NCBI GenBank assembly: GCA_947311765.1
Contig: CAMZLS010000030.1
Coordinates: forward strand, 1 to 33,552
From: an uncultured Helicobacteraceae bacterium
GTDB taxonomy: Bacteria > Campylobacterota > Campylobacteria > Campylobacterales > Sulfurimonadaceae
DNA length: 33,552 nt
Direction of reading: 5' to 3'
Position 1 is the first letter of the stretch. The number at the start of each line of letters is the position of its first letter. Positions 15,414-22,264 of this stretch are shown here, piece after piece. Position numbers and translations under genes: made by a program. Under the pieces are notes generated by a model. It saw only the letters and a list, made by a program, of their open reading frames with translations. It did not search any database and was not told the origin of the DNA.

Positions 15414-16250
15414 TTGAAAAAAACAATAAACAAACTTTTTGTAGCTTACAAGCCTACTGGGCTAAGCTCTAATCAGTTTTTAGGGCAACTTAAGCGTCAA
15501 TACAGTCCCAAAAAAGCTGGCTACTCTGGTACACTTGACCCCTTTGCCAAAGGTGCGCTTATTGTCGCCTTTGGTGGACATACAAGACTTTTTCGTTTTT
15601 TAAGCAAAACGCCTAAACGATACCGTGCAACTCTGTGGCTGGGGGCTCATTCTGATACCCTTGATATTGAAGCTGTAAGACAGATTGACACGATAGAACC
15701 CTTGCATGTAAAGAAGATAAGAGAGGCAGTTGAAAGTCTGCGAGGCTCACTAAGCTATGAGCCTCCCCATTTTTGTGCTAAGAAAGTTGATGGCAAGCGT
15801 GCCTATGACTTAGCCCGAGCAGGCAAAGAGATACAACTAGAGCCCATTACTTCTGAAATCCATGATATCACCCTCCTACACTACTGCCACCCCTTTGTCA
15901 CCTTTGAGGCATCTGTCTCTGAGGGAACATACATACGCTCTCTTGGCGCTATCATAGCTTCACGCTTAGGTCTTAGTGGAGGAATATTAAGTGCTTTAGA
16001 GCGACTCGAAGAGGGAATTTTTCGCTATAATAATGAAAATGCACTAGATATCAAAAAGTCACTTAATATCGCTCAAAATTATTTCAGTGGTGATGCTGAG
16101 ACACTTTTTTATGGTCGAAAAATAGATATCAGTGATATTCAAATTCAAGATGATGGGCAGTATTGGCTTGACTGTGGTGATACTATCGCTATTATCGAGA
16201 TTCAAGATTTCACAGTAACCTATCTTCTCAATAAGGTTGAAGCATGCTAA
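15414..16250 (+). CDS. truB: tRNA pseudouridine(55) synthase TruB
   Basis: Converts U55 to pseudouridine in the T-loop of tRNAs. It has 278 residues. The catalytic Asp42 is in GYSGTLDPFAKGAL, and RYRATLWLGAHSDTLD and EGTYIRSLGAIIA are family motifs. The start is a TTG (MKKTINKLFVAYKPTG), with GGAG about 10 bases upstream at the end of the small preceding ORF; no ATG fits. It overlaps csrA by 7 bases (ATGCTAA), so the truB-csrA-ispE-smpB genes are coupled. A degenerate palindrome copy, TTGCATGTAA (15712-15721), encodes LHV here. Confidence 0.93.
   Translation: MKKTINKLFVAYKPTGLSSNQFLGQLKRQYSPKKAGYSGTLDPFAKGALIVAFGGHTRLFRFLSKTPKRYRATLWLGAHSDTLDIEAVRQIDTIEPLHVKKIREAVESLRGSLSYEPPHFCAKKVDGKRAYDLARAGKEIQLEPITSEIHDITLLHYCHPFVTFEASVSEGTYIRSLGAIIASRLGLSGGILSALERLEEGIFRYNNENALDIKKSLNIAQNYFSGDAETLFYGRKIDISDIQIQDDGQYWLDCGDTIAIIEIQDFTVTYLLNKVEAC
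15712..15721. repeat. Degenerate palindrome TTGCATGTAA (in truB)
   Basis: One mismatch from TTACATGTAA, in the same frame as the Leu-His-Val copies (PLHVKK). Confidence 0.55.
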
Positions 16251-16474
16251 TTCTCTCACGCAAGGCAGAAGAATCTATTGTTATAAATGAAAATATCACG
16301 GTAAAAGTCGTCGCTATTGAAAAAGGTGTAGTAAAAATTGGTATCGATGCTCCATCTGAAATCTCTATCTTGCGTTCAGAACTTACCGAAGAAGTGGCAC
16401 ACTCAAACAAAGAGTCGTCATTTCATATTGACTCTTCAGTACTGAAAAAACTCAGTGAAAGTTTAAAATTATAG
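16244..16474 (+). CDS. csrA: Carbon storage regulator CsrA
   Basis: Small dimeric RNA-binding protein that represses translation by covering ribosome sites containing GGA; in Campylobacterota it is linked to flagellin control. The 76 residues begin MLILSRKAEESIVI, the canonical CsrA start, and include VKIGIDAPSEISILRSEL with the RNA-contacting Arg. The C-terminus is extended by about 15 residues relative to E. coli. It overlaps the end of truB and sits 7 bases before ispE, an order typical of this phylum. Confidence 0.95.
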   Translation: MLILSRKAEESIVINENITVKVVAIEKGVVKIGIDAPSEISILRSELTEEVAHSNKESSFHIDSSVLKKLSESLKL

Positions 16475-16481
16475 ATCTCGC

Positions 16482-17261
16482 ATGAAGACATATATTTCAC
16501 CTGCAAAAGTCAATATCTTTTTAAAAATCACTGGCGCTCGTGGCAGTTATCATGAGATTATCTCACGCTTTATGCGTATCGATACGCTCTATGATACACT
16601 AACTTTGAAGCCAAAAAAAAGTGCGCAATTTCTTATAGAGGGAAGCTTTACATGTAAGAGTTCTGACAATACCATCTATAAAGCCTATAAAGAGTTATAC
16701 CAATACACAAAATCTCCTCAATTAAAAAATCTCTTGCAAGAGTTTGGTATCCATGTGGAGAAAAACATCCCTGCCTTTGCTGGCTTAGGTGGCGGTAGCT
16801 CAAACGCTGCCACTTTTTTACATATCTGCAATGATTTAGCCGATTTAAAGCTCTCTGTGGATGAGTTAAGTCATATAGGGGCAAAAGTTGGTGCAGATCT
16901 TCCTTTTTTTATTTATGGGCACTCTAGCGCAAATGTTTCTGGTGTGGGTGAGATAGTAGAAGCCTTCGACGAAGAAGCACTAGATATTGAGATAACAACG
17001 CCAAAGATAGAGATATCAACCCCTGCCGTCTATCAAGAGTATCGCCGTAACTTTTTCAAGCCAATAGATAGCCTTACATGTAAAAAGATGGCAAAAGAGT
17101 CTTCTTTAAATATTTTAGAAAATTTGAGCATCTCTGAGGCGAATGATCTCTTCGCATCTGCTCTTGCACTCTATCCAGAATTAGCCTTACATGTAAAGAA
17201 AAACAACTTCTTTTCAGGAAGCGGAAGTAGCTTCTTCACACTAAAGGATTCCCATGGGTGA
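16482..17261 (+). CDS. ispE: 4-diphosphocytidyl-2-C-methyl-D-erythritol kinase
   Basis: GHMP kinase of the MEP (non-mevalonate) isoprenoid pathway. It has 259 residues. Lys9 is in SPAKVNIFL, the ATP loop is [14 protein letters not shown] (around 97-110), and the catalytic Asp139 is in VGADLPFF; the C-terminal motif is FSGSGSSFF. Length is slightly short for the family but complete. It overlaps smpB by 8 bases. Three TTACATGTAA copies lie inside (SFTCKS, SLTCKK and ALHVKK), the same number as in lnt and the joint highest for any gene here. All three are outside the catalytic motifs. Confidence 0.95.
   Translation: MKTYISPAKVNIFLKITGARGSYHEIISRFMRIDTLYDTLTLKPKKSAQFLIEGSFTCKSSDNTIYKAYKELYQYTKSPQLKNLLQEFGIHVEKNIPAFAGLGGGSSNAATFLHICNDLADLKLSVDELSHIGAKVGADLPFFIYGHSSANVSGVGEIVEAFDEEALDIEITTPKIEISTPAVYQEYRRNFFKPIDSLTCKKMAKESSLNILENLSISEANDLFASALALYPELALHVKKNNFFSGSGSSFFTLKDSHG
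16648..16657. repeat. TTACATGTAA palindrome, copy 8 (in ispE)
   Basis: Exact copy encoding Thr-Cys-Lys of SFTCKS. Confidence 0.9.
17074..17083. repeat. TTACATGTAA palindrome, copy 9 (in ispE)
   Basis: Exact copy encoding Thr-Cys-Lys of SLTCKK. Confidence 0.9.
17187..17196. repeat. TTACATGTAA palindrome, copy 10 (in ispE)
   Basis: Exact copy 113 bases after copy 9 and in the other frame, encoding Leu-His-Val of ALHVKK. Confidence 0.9.
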
Positions 17262-17706
17262 GACCATAGCAAGAAATAAAAAAGCCTATCATGATTATGA
17301 GATATTAGAAAAATTTGAGGCAGGAATAGTGCTTGTTGGTAGTGAGATAAAAGGGATTCGTGCAAAACGTGTCAATCTTAAAGATAGTTTTATCAAGATA
17401 GTTCGCAATGAGGCTATACTATTTAACGCTCATATTGGACTTTTAAGCACTACGCATCACTATTATCGTCATGAAGAGAGAGGCAGTCGTAAACTATTGC
17501 TGCATCGCAAACAGATAACAAAACTGCAAATTGCCATAGAAAAAGAGGGGCATACTGTTGTGCCTCTATCGCTCTATTTTAATAACAAAAACTATGCTAA
17601 ACTCCAAATCGCAATTGCGCGAGGGAAGAAACTCTATGACAAGCGTGCTGACTTAAAGGCAAAAGATCAAAAAAGAGATATTGCAAGAGCAATGAAAGAG
17701 TATTAG
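17254..17706 (+). CDS. smpB: SsrA-binding protein SmpB
   Basis: Binds tmRNA and delivers it to stalled ribosomes (trans-translation). The 150 residues carry all family marks: [29 protein letters not shown] at the N-terminus, [10 protein letters not shown] in the middle, and a basic C-terminal tail with [25 protein letters not shown]. The start ATG overlaps the ispE end. It shares one base of its TAG stop with the GTG start of the next small gene. Confidence 0.97.
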   Translation: MGETIARNKKAYHDYEILEKFEAGIVLVGSEIKGIRAKRVNLKDSFIKIVRNEAILFNAHIGLLSTTHHYYRHEERGSRKLLLHRKQITKLQIAIEKEGHTVVPLSLYFNNKNYAKLQIAIARGKKLYDKRADLKAKDQKRDIARAMKEY

Positions 17707-17891
17707 TGAAAGATATCTACGGAACTCTCATAATTTTTTTCTATTTTCTCAAGTATCCTCTTGTTGTCTTTTTACCCATTGGCTACATCTATTTAGACTA
17801 TAACAATAATTATATTATGAATATATTATGGATAATTTCAGCTCTTTTAATCTTAAAAGATTGGTTTTTACCGCAGAAAAAGGAGAGCTAA
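17706..17891 (+). CDS. Small two-span membrane protein
   Basis: A 61-residue protein starting at a GTG that overlaps the smpB stop. It has two hydrophobic segments (about residues 7-29 and 35-52), a short polar loop (DYNNNY) and a basic tail (PQKKES). No family recognised. Codon usage is like the neighbours, and the tight join to smpB supports expression. Its last codons hold the AGGAG that probably serves the cytochrome gene. Confidence 0.6.
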   Translation: MKDIYGTLIIFFYFLKYPLVVFLPIGYIYLDYNNNYIMNILWIISALLILKDWFLPQKKES

Positions 17892-18265
17892 TCGTACCTC
17901 TTACTTTAGCTCTAAGCTTCGCTACGCTCACTTATGCAAGCGAAATGGCATCTTTGCTTTTTCATGGAAATTGTACTATGTGTCATATAGAAGATAGAAG
18001 AGTTTCTGCACCCTCTATCATTGAAGTCAAAGCCCATTACAAAAGTGCTTTTAGTAAAAAAGAAGATTTTATAAAATATATGTCACAGTTTGTTCTGCAT
18101 CCAAAAGCCAAACTCTCCATCATGCACTCAGCAATTGAGAAACATGGACTTATGCCAGAACTTGGCTATAATATGGAGACCTTAGAAGAGATTACTGAGT
18201 ATATTTATGAGACTGACTTTACGAAAGTGCCTAACCCTGAAGTGCCTGAAAAATTGAAACACTAA
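17828..18265 (+). CDS. Monoheme c-type cytochrome
   Basis: Periplasmic electron carrier. The heme site is CTMCH at residues 49-53 of the longest frame, a likely distal Met is in GLMPELGY, and a hydrophobic signal-like segment (PLTLALSFATLTYAS) precedes the mature part. The total is 145 residues if it starts at the ATG at 17828. That start overlaps the upstream gene by 64 bases and gives an odd, long n-region. A strong AGGAG (17881-17885) lies 5 bases before an ATC codon at 17891, where a start would be expected, but no ATG/GTG/TTG is there. It may be a c553-like or sensor-type cytochrome; the partner is unknown. The 3' end converges with the next gene. Confidence 0.8.
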   Translation: MDNFSSFNLKRLVFTAEKGELIVPLTLALSFATLTYASEMASLLFHGNCTMCHIEDRRVSAPSIIEVKAHYKSAFSKKEDFIKYMSQFVLHPKAKLSIMHSAIEKHGLMPELGYNMETLEEITEYIYETDFTKVPNPEVPEKLKH

Positions 18266-18560
18266 AAAAGCTTATAAAAAAAGCTATACCTAGCTTCTCT
18301 AAAAATACAATCTTTTTATACTCTGCCTCAAGAACATCATCTTGAAGCTCTCTAAAACTCTTTTTGCGTATGAAATTCATAGCATTTCTATAACGAGTAT
18401 CTCCAAACTGAAAATTCAGCTTAGGCATTCCCATAGAAAGCCATAACTCTTTATGATGTGACTCTATACGATTTAAAAAGCTTTTTACATGGAAGAGATA
18501 TCTCAAAGTTCCAATAACAAATAGTACAACCAATAAAAAAAGTGTTATGTTAAAAATCAT
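18231..18560 (-). CDS. Small membrane protein with UspB-like architecture
   Basis: A 109-residue protein with spans at about residues 3-22 and 86-105, and a basic amphipathic cytoplasmic stretch between them (RNAMNFIRKKSFRELQDDVL...KK). Length and layout recall universal stress protein B of enterobacteria, but the sequence similarity I can see is faint, so it should be read as unknown. It follows rplS by 33 bases on the same strand. Its last 35 bases overlap the convergent cytochrome gene. Confidence 0.6.
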   Translation of the reverse strand: MIFNITLFLLVVLFVIGTLRYLFHVKSFLNRIESHHKELWLSMGMPKLNFQFGDTRYRNAMNFIRKKSFRELQDDVLEAEYKKIVFLEKLGIAFFISFFSVSIFQALQG

Positions 18561-18593
18561 AAAAGAGTAAGTGAAAGGAGAGGGCTTAGAAGA

Positions 18594-18950
18594 CTAGCTT
18601 CTAAGTTCTTTAATACGAGCTTTCTTACCTGCGAGATCACGAAGATAGAAAAGTTTTGCACGACGCACACGACCGCGACGAATAACTTTGATATCATTAA
18701 TACTATCACTGTATATTGGGAAAATACGCTCAATACCAACTGCATTAGCACCAATTTTACGCACTGTCATTGTAGCACCAGTACCTTCACCATGAAGCGC
18801 AATACATACACCCTCATAATTTTGAATACGACTCTTACTACCTTCTTTAATAGTAACTGCTAAACGAAGTGTATCACCTGCACGAAAAGCAGGAATATTT
18901 TTCTCAGCCGTTTGTGCTTTTTCAAAGTTTTCTATATACTTATTTCTCAT
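18594..18950 (-). CDS. rplS: 50S ribosomal protein L19
   Basis: Protein at the interface of the two ribosomal subunits. The 118 residues contain the L19 pattern [55 protein letters not shown] and [30 protein letters not shown] precedes the ATG, and a TATAAT lies at 18972-18977 on the same strand, so it can be transcribed separately from trmD. Confidence 0.97.
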   Translation of the reverse strand: MRNKYIENFEKAQTAEKNIPAFRAGDTLRLAVTIKEGSKSRIQNYEGVCIALHGEGTGATMTVRKIGANAVGIERIFPIYSDSINDIKVIRRGRVRRAKLFYLRDLAGKKARIKELRS

Positions 18951-18971
18951 AAGTTGTCCTTTTGCTTAATT

Positions 18972-18977
18972 ATTATA
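18972..18977 (-). promoter_or_regulatory. Probable -10 box for rplS
   Basis: TATAAT on the minus strand, in TGTATAATAATT, 21 bases before the rplS start. It sits just after a near-palindrome (AATGGGC-TTT-GCTCATT). Confidence 0.5.
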
Positions 18978-19038
18978 CATAAAATGAGCAAAGCCCATTT
19001 TACTACGCTAACACTGAGTTTTACTCAGCGCAAGGCTC

Positions 19039-19059
19039 ATGCGCAGATTAACTGCGCAT
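19039..19059. terminator. Hairpin overlapping the trmD stop codon
   Basis: ATGCGCAG-ATTAA-CTGCGCAT is a perfect 8-bp stem whose 5-base loop carries most of the trmD stop codon. A second stem, CTGAG-TTTTA-CTCAG, follows close by (about 19014-19028). No T-run follows on the minus strand, so this may mark an mRNA end or a processing site between trmD and rplS rather than a strong terminator. Confidence 0.4.
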
Positions 19060-19734
19060 ATTAATTTTATACTTTAATAACTGCCCAGGTCGAAAGTATT
19101 TTGTCTTTGCGATTGATAGGGCATTTTTTAGTGTCGCAATTTTACTGTGATTTCCCTTTAAGAATTCTGATGGGGTCGTTAAATTTTTAAAATTTGCAGG
19201 TTTTGTGAAAGATGGTGCTTCCAAAAGGAGAGTTTCAAAGCTTTCTGTATCTAAAGAGGTGCTATTTCCTAGCACTCCCTCTATATTTCGAGCAATGGCA
19301 TCGCTCATCACCAACGAAGGCAATTCGCCTCCCGTTAGTATATAATCTCCAATACTAAAAAGCTCATCTGCATACCTCTCTATCACACGCTCATCTATTC
19401 CCTCATAACGTCCACTCACAAAGATTATATGCTCTTTTTTAGCAAGCCGTTTTGCATCATTTTGAACAAAAGGTTTTCCTACGGGTGTTGTGAAGATAAC
19501 ATAGGCATTTGGAAATTGATTAAGTGCATCAAAAAGAGGTTGTGGGTTCATCAGCATCCCTGCACCACCACCCGCAGCCGTATCATCTACCTTAGAGTGC
19601 CTTGAAGATGAGAAATCCCTAGGGTTGCAAAAATCAAAAGAAAAAATCCCTTTATCTATTGCACGCTTTAAGATAGAATCTTGAAAATAGCCCTCAATAA
19701 GCTGAGGGAAGAGAGTCATATAGGTAAAACGCAT
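19048..19734 (-). CDS. trmD: tRNA (guanine(37)-N1)-methyltransferase
   Basis: Methylates G37 next to the anticodon using S-adenosylmethionine through a trefoil-knot fold. It has 228 residues from [17 protein letters not shown]. Motifs: [29 protein letters not shown] and [14 protein letters not shown]. The start was chosen because its ATG shares one base with the rimM stop (TAATG); the longer frame to 19761 lies inside rimM. A stem-loop covers its stop codon. Confidence 0.96.
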   Translation of the reverse strand: MRFTYMTLFPQLIEGYFQDSILKRAIDKGIFSFDFCNPRDFSSSRHSKVDDTAAGGGAGMLMNPQPLFDALNQFPNAYVIFTTPVGKPFVQNDAKRLAKKEHIIFVSGRYEGIDERVIERYADELFSIGDYILTGGELPSLVMSDAIARNIEGVLGNSTSLDTESFETLLLEAPSFTKPANFKNLTTPSEFLKGNHSKIATLKNALSIAKTKYFRPGQLLKYKINMRS

Positions 19735-20273
19735 TAAGAAGCTTGTAAAATATCCAAACAACCCTCTACGAAAATTGTTTTTGCTTTTATATCAGTTTCA
19801 ATAAGAAAAGGAGTATGATAAGGAATGAGAAAGTTTTTACTTTCGCCTTTTGCCACTAACTCAGAAGAAGTTACAACGCTGAGATAGTTAACAATACCAA
19901 TGCGTTCAACTTCTTGAACAATGCCAAGTTCAAGAGGGCCCTCAAAAACCTTGCTTCCCATAATATCAAACCAAAAAAATTCACCCTCTTGGAGTTGTAT
20001 ATTTTCTCTTGTAGCCTCGTAGGTAGTAAAAAGGTCTTGATTGATATAGGCTTTTGTATCTTGAGGATTATAAATACCTTTGAGACGAACAGTGCCACGC
20101 GCAGGATTGACAGCATCTAAAATAATTTTTTTGGAATCTTTGCTCAAAAATTCTGCACCAGCACAAAATTGTTCAGGAAAGTCACTTTTGATATGAAGTT
20201 TCATATCGCCTCTTAAACCTACAGTTTTACCCAAGGTGGCGACATGAAGAAGATGTTTATGTGGATTCGACAT
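19734..20273 (-). CDS. rimM: Ribosome maturation factor RimM
   Basis: Helps assemble the 30S head. It has 179 residues from [27 protein letters not shown], the classical RimM start, with a C-terminal PRC-barrel ([12 protein letters not shown]...[17 protein letters not shown]...[10 protein letters not shown]). The ATG at 20273 overlaps khpA by 17 bases; the frame stays open seven codons upstream, but the sequence there is unlike RimM. Order rpsP-khpA-rimM-trmD-rplS is conserved in many bacteria. Confidence 0.94.
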   Translation of the reverse strand: MSNPHKHLLHVATLGKTVGLRGDMKLHIKSDFPEQFCAGAEFLSKDSKKIILDAVNPARGTVRLKGIYNPQDTKAYINQDLFTTYEATRENIQLQEGEFFWFDIMGSKVFEGPLELGIVQEVERIGIVNYLSVVTSSELVAKGESKNFLIPYHTPFLIETDIKAKTIFVEGCLDILQAS

Positions 20274-20493
20274 TGATTCGATAACTGATACCATCTTTGG
20301 CTTTACAGCCAGAAATTACAGTCTTAATCGCTCCAATCATCTTTCCCTCTTTACCAATCAGTTTGCCAACATCGGCTTGATTAGCATAGAGAGAAATCTC
20401 TGTGATTTCGCCGCCTTCAAATGTACTCACTGAGACATCATCAGGATAGGTAGCGATAAGGCGTGCGTATGCTGCGACGAAATCTTCAATCAC
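20257..20493 (-). CDS. khpA: KH-domain RNA-binding protein KhpA
   Basis: A 78-residue single KH domain with the GKEGKMIGAIKTVISG nucleic-acid loop (GxxG type) and an N-terminal EDFVAAYARLIATYPDDVSV helix region. It is thought to act with KhpB/Jag on RNA. The start is GTG, two bases after the rpsP stop. Always found between rpsP and rimM in this type of cluster. Confidence 0.93.
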   Translation of the reverse strand: MIEDFVAAYARLIATYPDDVSVSTFEGGEITEISLYANQADVGKLIGKEGKMIGAIKTVISGCKAKDGISYRINVEST

Positions 20494-20495
20494 GA

Positions 20496-20726
20496 CTAAC
20501 GACCTGTAATCTTTTTAACACGATCACTCATTTTAGCACCAACACTTAACCAGTAATCAAGTCTTTCATTATCTACTTTAAGTACTTTCTCTTCGCCCAT
20601 TGGATTGTAATGACCGATAAGTTCAATCCAACCTCCATCACGACGTTTACGAGAATCTGTTACCGCTATTCGGTAAAATGGTTGCTTTTTGCGACCCATA
20701 CGAGTTAATCTAATGACTGTTGCCAT
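20496..20726 (-). CDS. rpsP: 30S ribosomal protein S16
   Basis: Small ribosomal protein with 76 residues from [20 protein letters not shown], the canonical S16 start, and [27 protein letters not shown] lies 4 bases before this ATG; the frame is open another 21 codons upstream, but that part is not S16-like. A strong hairpin lies between it and ffh. Confidence 0.97.
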   Translation of the reverse strand: MATVIRLTRMGRKKQPFYRIAVTDSRKRRDGGWIELIGHYNPMGEEKVLKVDNERLDYWLSVGAKMSDRVKKITGR

Positions 20727-20797
20727 GTTTATCCTTTTCTTTCTCTGCGCATGTTCTATTTCAACATGCTGAATTTGTTTGTTTTGCATAAAAATGC

Positions 20798-20828
20798 AAG
20801 CGTATCTGCTCTAAAAGCAGATACGCTT
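20798..20828 (-). terminator. Strong hairpin between ffh and rpsP
   Basis: AAGCGTATCTGCT pairs perfectly with AGCAGATACGCTT over 13 bp with a 5-base loop. On the minus strand it is followed by GCATTTTTATG, so it fits an intrinsic terminator or attenuator after ffh and before rpsP. No clear new promoter for rpsP is seen downstream of it. Confidence 0.65.
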
Positions 20829-20834
20829 ACACTC

Positions 20835-20844
20835 TTACATGTAA
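20835..20844. repeat. TTACATGTAA palindrome, copy 11 (ffh-rpsP gap)
   Basis: Exact copy with 12-base form CTTACATGTAAG, 3 bases beyond the ffh stop codon and next to the strong hairpin at 20798-20828. Confidence 0.9.
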
Positions 20845-20847
20845 GCC

Positions 20848-22194
20848 TTAACGAGGAATCCCTTCAGGACTTTGTGCTTGAGACATCATATTTTGAAGAT
20901 CTTTCATTCCGTTTTTGCCAGAGAATTTTTTTGCCATCTTTGCGGCATTTTTAAACTGCTTAAGCATACGATTAACTTCAACTTGTGATAGACCACAACC
21001 CTTTGCGATACGTGTTTTACGAGAGTTGTTCAAGAGGTCTGGGTTTTCTCTCTCTTTTGGAGTCATTGAGCTTACCATTGACTTAATCACAGTAATTTCA
21101 CGAGAATTTTCTAAATCAACATTTTTGAGTGCATCTGACATCTTGCCCATCCCAGGTATCATACCCATAATAGACTTCATGCTTCCTAGCTTTTTGATAG
21201 ACTCCATCTGTTCAAGAAAGTCATTAAAATTAAATTTCCCTTTCTTGATTTTTTGGGTCATTCTTTTAACAGCTTTTTCATCAATAACTGCTGCGGTTTT
21301 TTCAGCAAGTCCCTCAACATCGCCCAAGCCCATAAGACGATTGACGATACGCTCTGGTAAGAAAACCTCTAAATCTTGCATCTTTTCACCAGAACCGATA
21401 AAACGAAGTGGCACTTGCACTTGAGAAGCAATACCTAAGGCTACACCACCTTTAGAGTCACCATCATATTTGCTAAGGATAACACCATCTATGCCTATCT
21501 TATCATGGAAACTCTGCGCGGTTCGGACTGAATCTTGCCCTGTCATAGAGTCCGCAACATAAAAAATCTCATCAGGCTTAGCAGTATCACGAACGGCTGA
21601 GAGTTCATTCATTAACTCATCATCTATTGCTAAACGCCCTGCTGTATCGATCAAAACCACATCATAAAGCGATTTATTTGCCTTATCCATTGCAGCTGTG
21701 ACAACTTCAACAGGATTTTTTGAAGTGTCGTCTGCATAGAGTTCTACTTCAATGCCAGCACACACTTGACGCAACTGCTCCACCGCTGCTAGACGCTGTA
21801 AATCTGCTGCAACAACAAGCACTTTTTTCTTACGATTTTTTAGATAAAGGGCTAACTTTCCCGTAGTCGTTGTTTTTCCAGACCCTTGAAGACCTGTCAT
21901 TAATATCACAGTTGGAGGATTAGGGGCAAAAACAAAGCCCTGATTTCCTTTTGTTTGAAGAAGCTCATAGAGGCTTGAGCGCAAGGCATTAAGAAATTGA
22001 TCTTTACCAATCCCTGATTTCTTTGTCTCTATCTCAACTGAAGTAATAAGCGTTTTGACAACTTTATGATTAACATCTGCTTTTAAAAGTGCTTTTTTTA
22101 ATTCGCCAAGCGCCTTAGTTAAGGCCTTTTCATCATCATGAAAACGAATTTTTTTAATAGCGCTAGTAAACGATTCTGTTAATGTACCAAACAC
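20848..22194 (-). CDS. ffh: Signal recognition particle protein Ffh
   Basis: GTPase that, with 4.5S RNA, targets nascent membrane proteins to the translocon. It has 448 residues: N domain to about 90, G domain with GLQGSGKTTTTGKLA (101-115), VLVVAADLQRLAAVEQL, VLIDTAGRLAID, and LSKYDGDSKGG, then the Met-rich M domain with GMIPGM and SRKTRIAKGCGLSQVEVNRMLKQF. The start is GTG (22192-22194) with AGGAGA 6 bases upstream; a TATAAT lies at 22239-22244. It leads the ribosomal cluster and works with the Sec machinery encoded at 1495-4294. Confidence 0.97.
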   Translation of the reverse strand: MFGTLTESFTSAIKKIRFHDDEKALTKALGELKKALLKADVNHKVVKTLITSVEIETKKSGIGKDQFLNALRSSLYELLQTKGNQGFVFAPNPPTVILMTGLQGSGKTTTTGKLALYLKNRKKKVLVVAADLQRLAAVEQLRQVCAGIEVELYADDTSKNPVEVVTAAMDKANKSLYDVVLIDTAGRLAIDDELMNELSAVRDTAKPDEIFYVADSMTGQDSVRTAQSFHDKIGIDGVILSKYDGDSKGGVALGIASQVQVPLRFIGSGEKMQDLEVFLPERIVNRLMGLGDVEGLAEKTAAVIDEKAVKRMTQKIKKGKFNFNDFLEQMESIKKLGSMKSIMGMIPGMGKMSDALKNVDLENSREITVIKSMVSSMTPKERENPDLLNNSRKTRIAKGCGLSQVEVNRMLKQFKNAAKMAKKFSGKNGMKDLQNMMSQAQSPEGIPR

Positions 22195-22238
22195 GTCTTA
22201 TCTCCTAATATAATTTTTATGGGTGAAAAAAGTAGCGA

Positions 22239-22244
22239 ATTATA
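22239..22244 (-). promoter_or_regulatory. Probable -10 box for ffh
   Basis: TATAAT on the minus strand, 44 bases before the ffh GTG, in the short gap after the histidine kinase gene. Confidence 0.45.
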
Positions 22245-22264
22245 TCGAAAACTAGCTTTAAAAA

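Noticed and set aside
15226-15426. 66-codon minus-strand frame across the uvrD-truB junction
   Set aside because: It is antisense to the end of the helicase gene and the small plus-strand ORF, with no ribosome site or recognisable motif.
20727-20789. Longer N-terminus for rpsP
   Set aside because: [11 protein letters not shown] is the universal S16 start, and AAGGAT is placed correctly for it.
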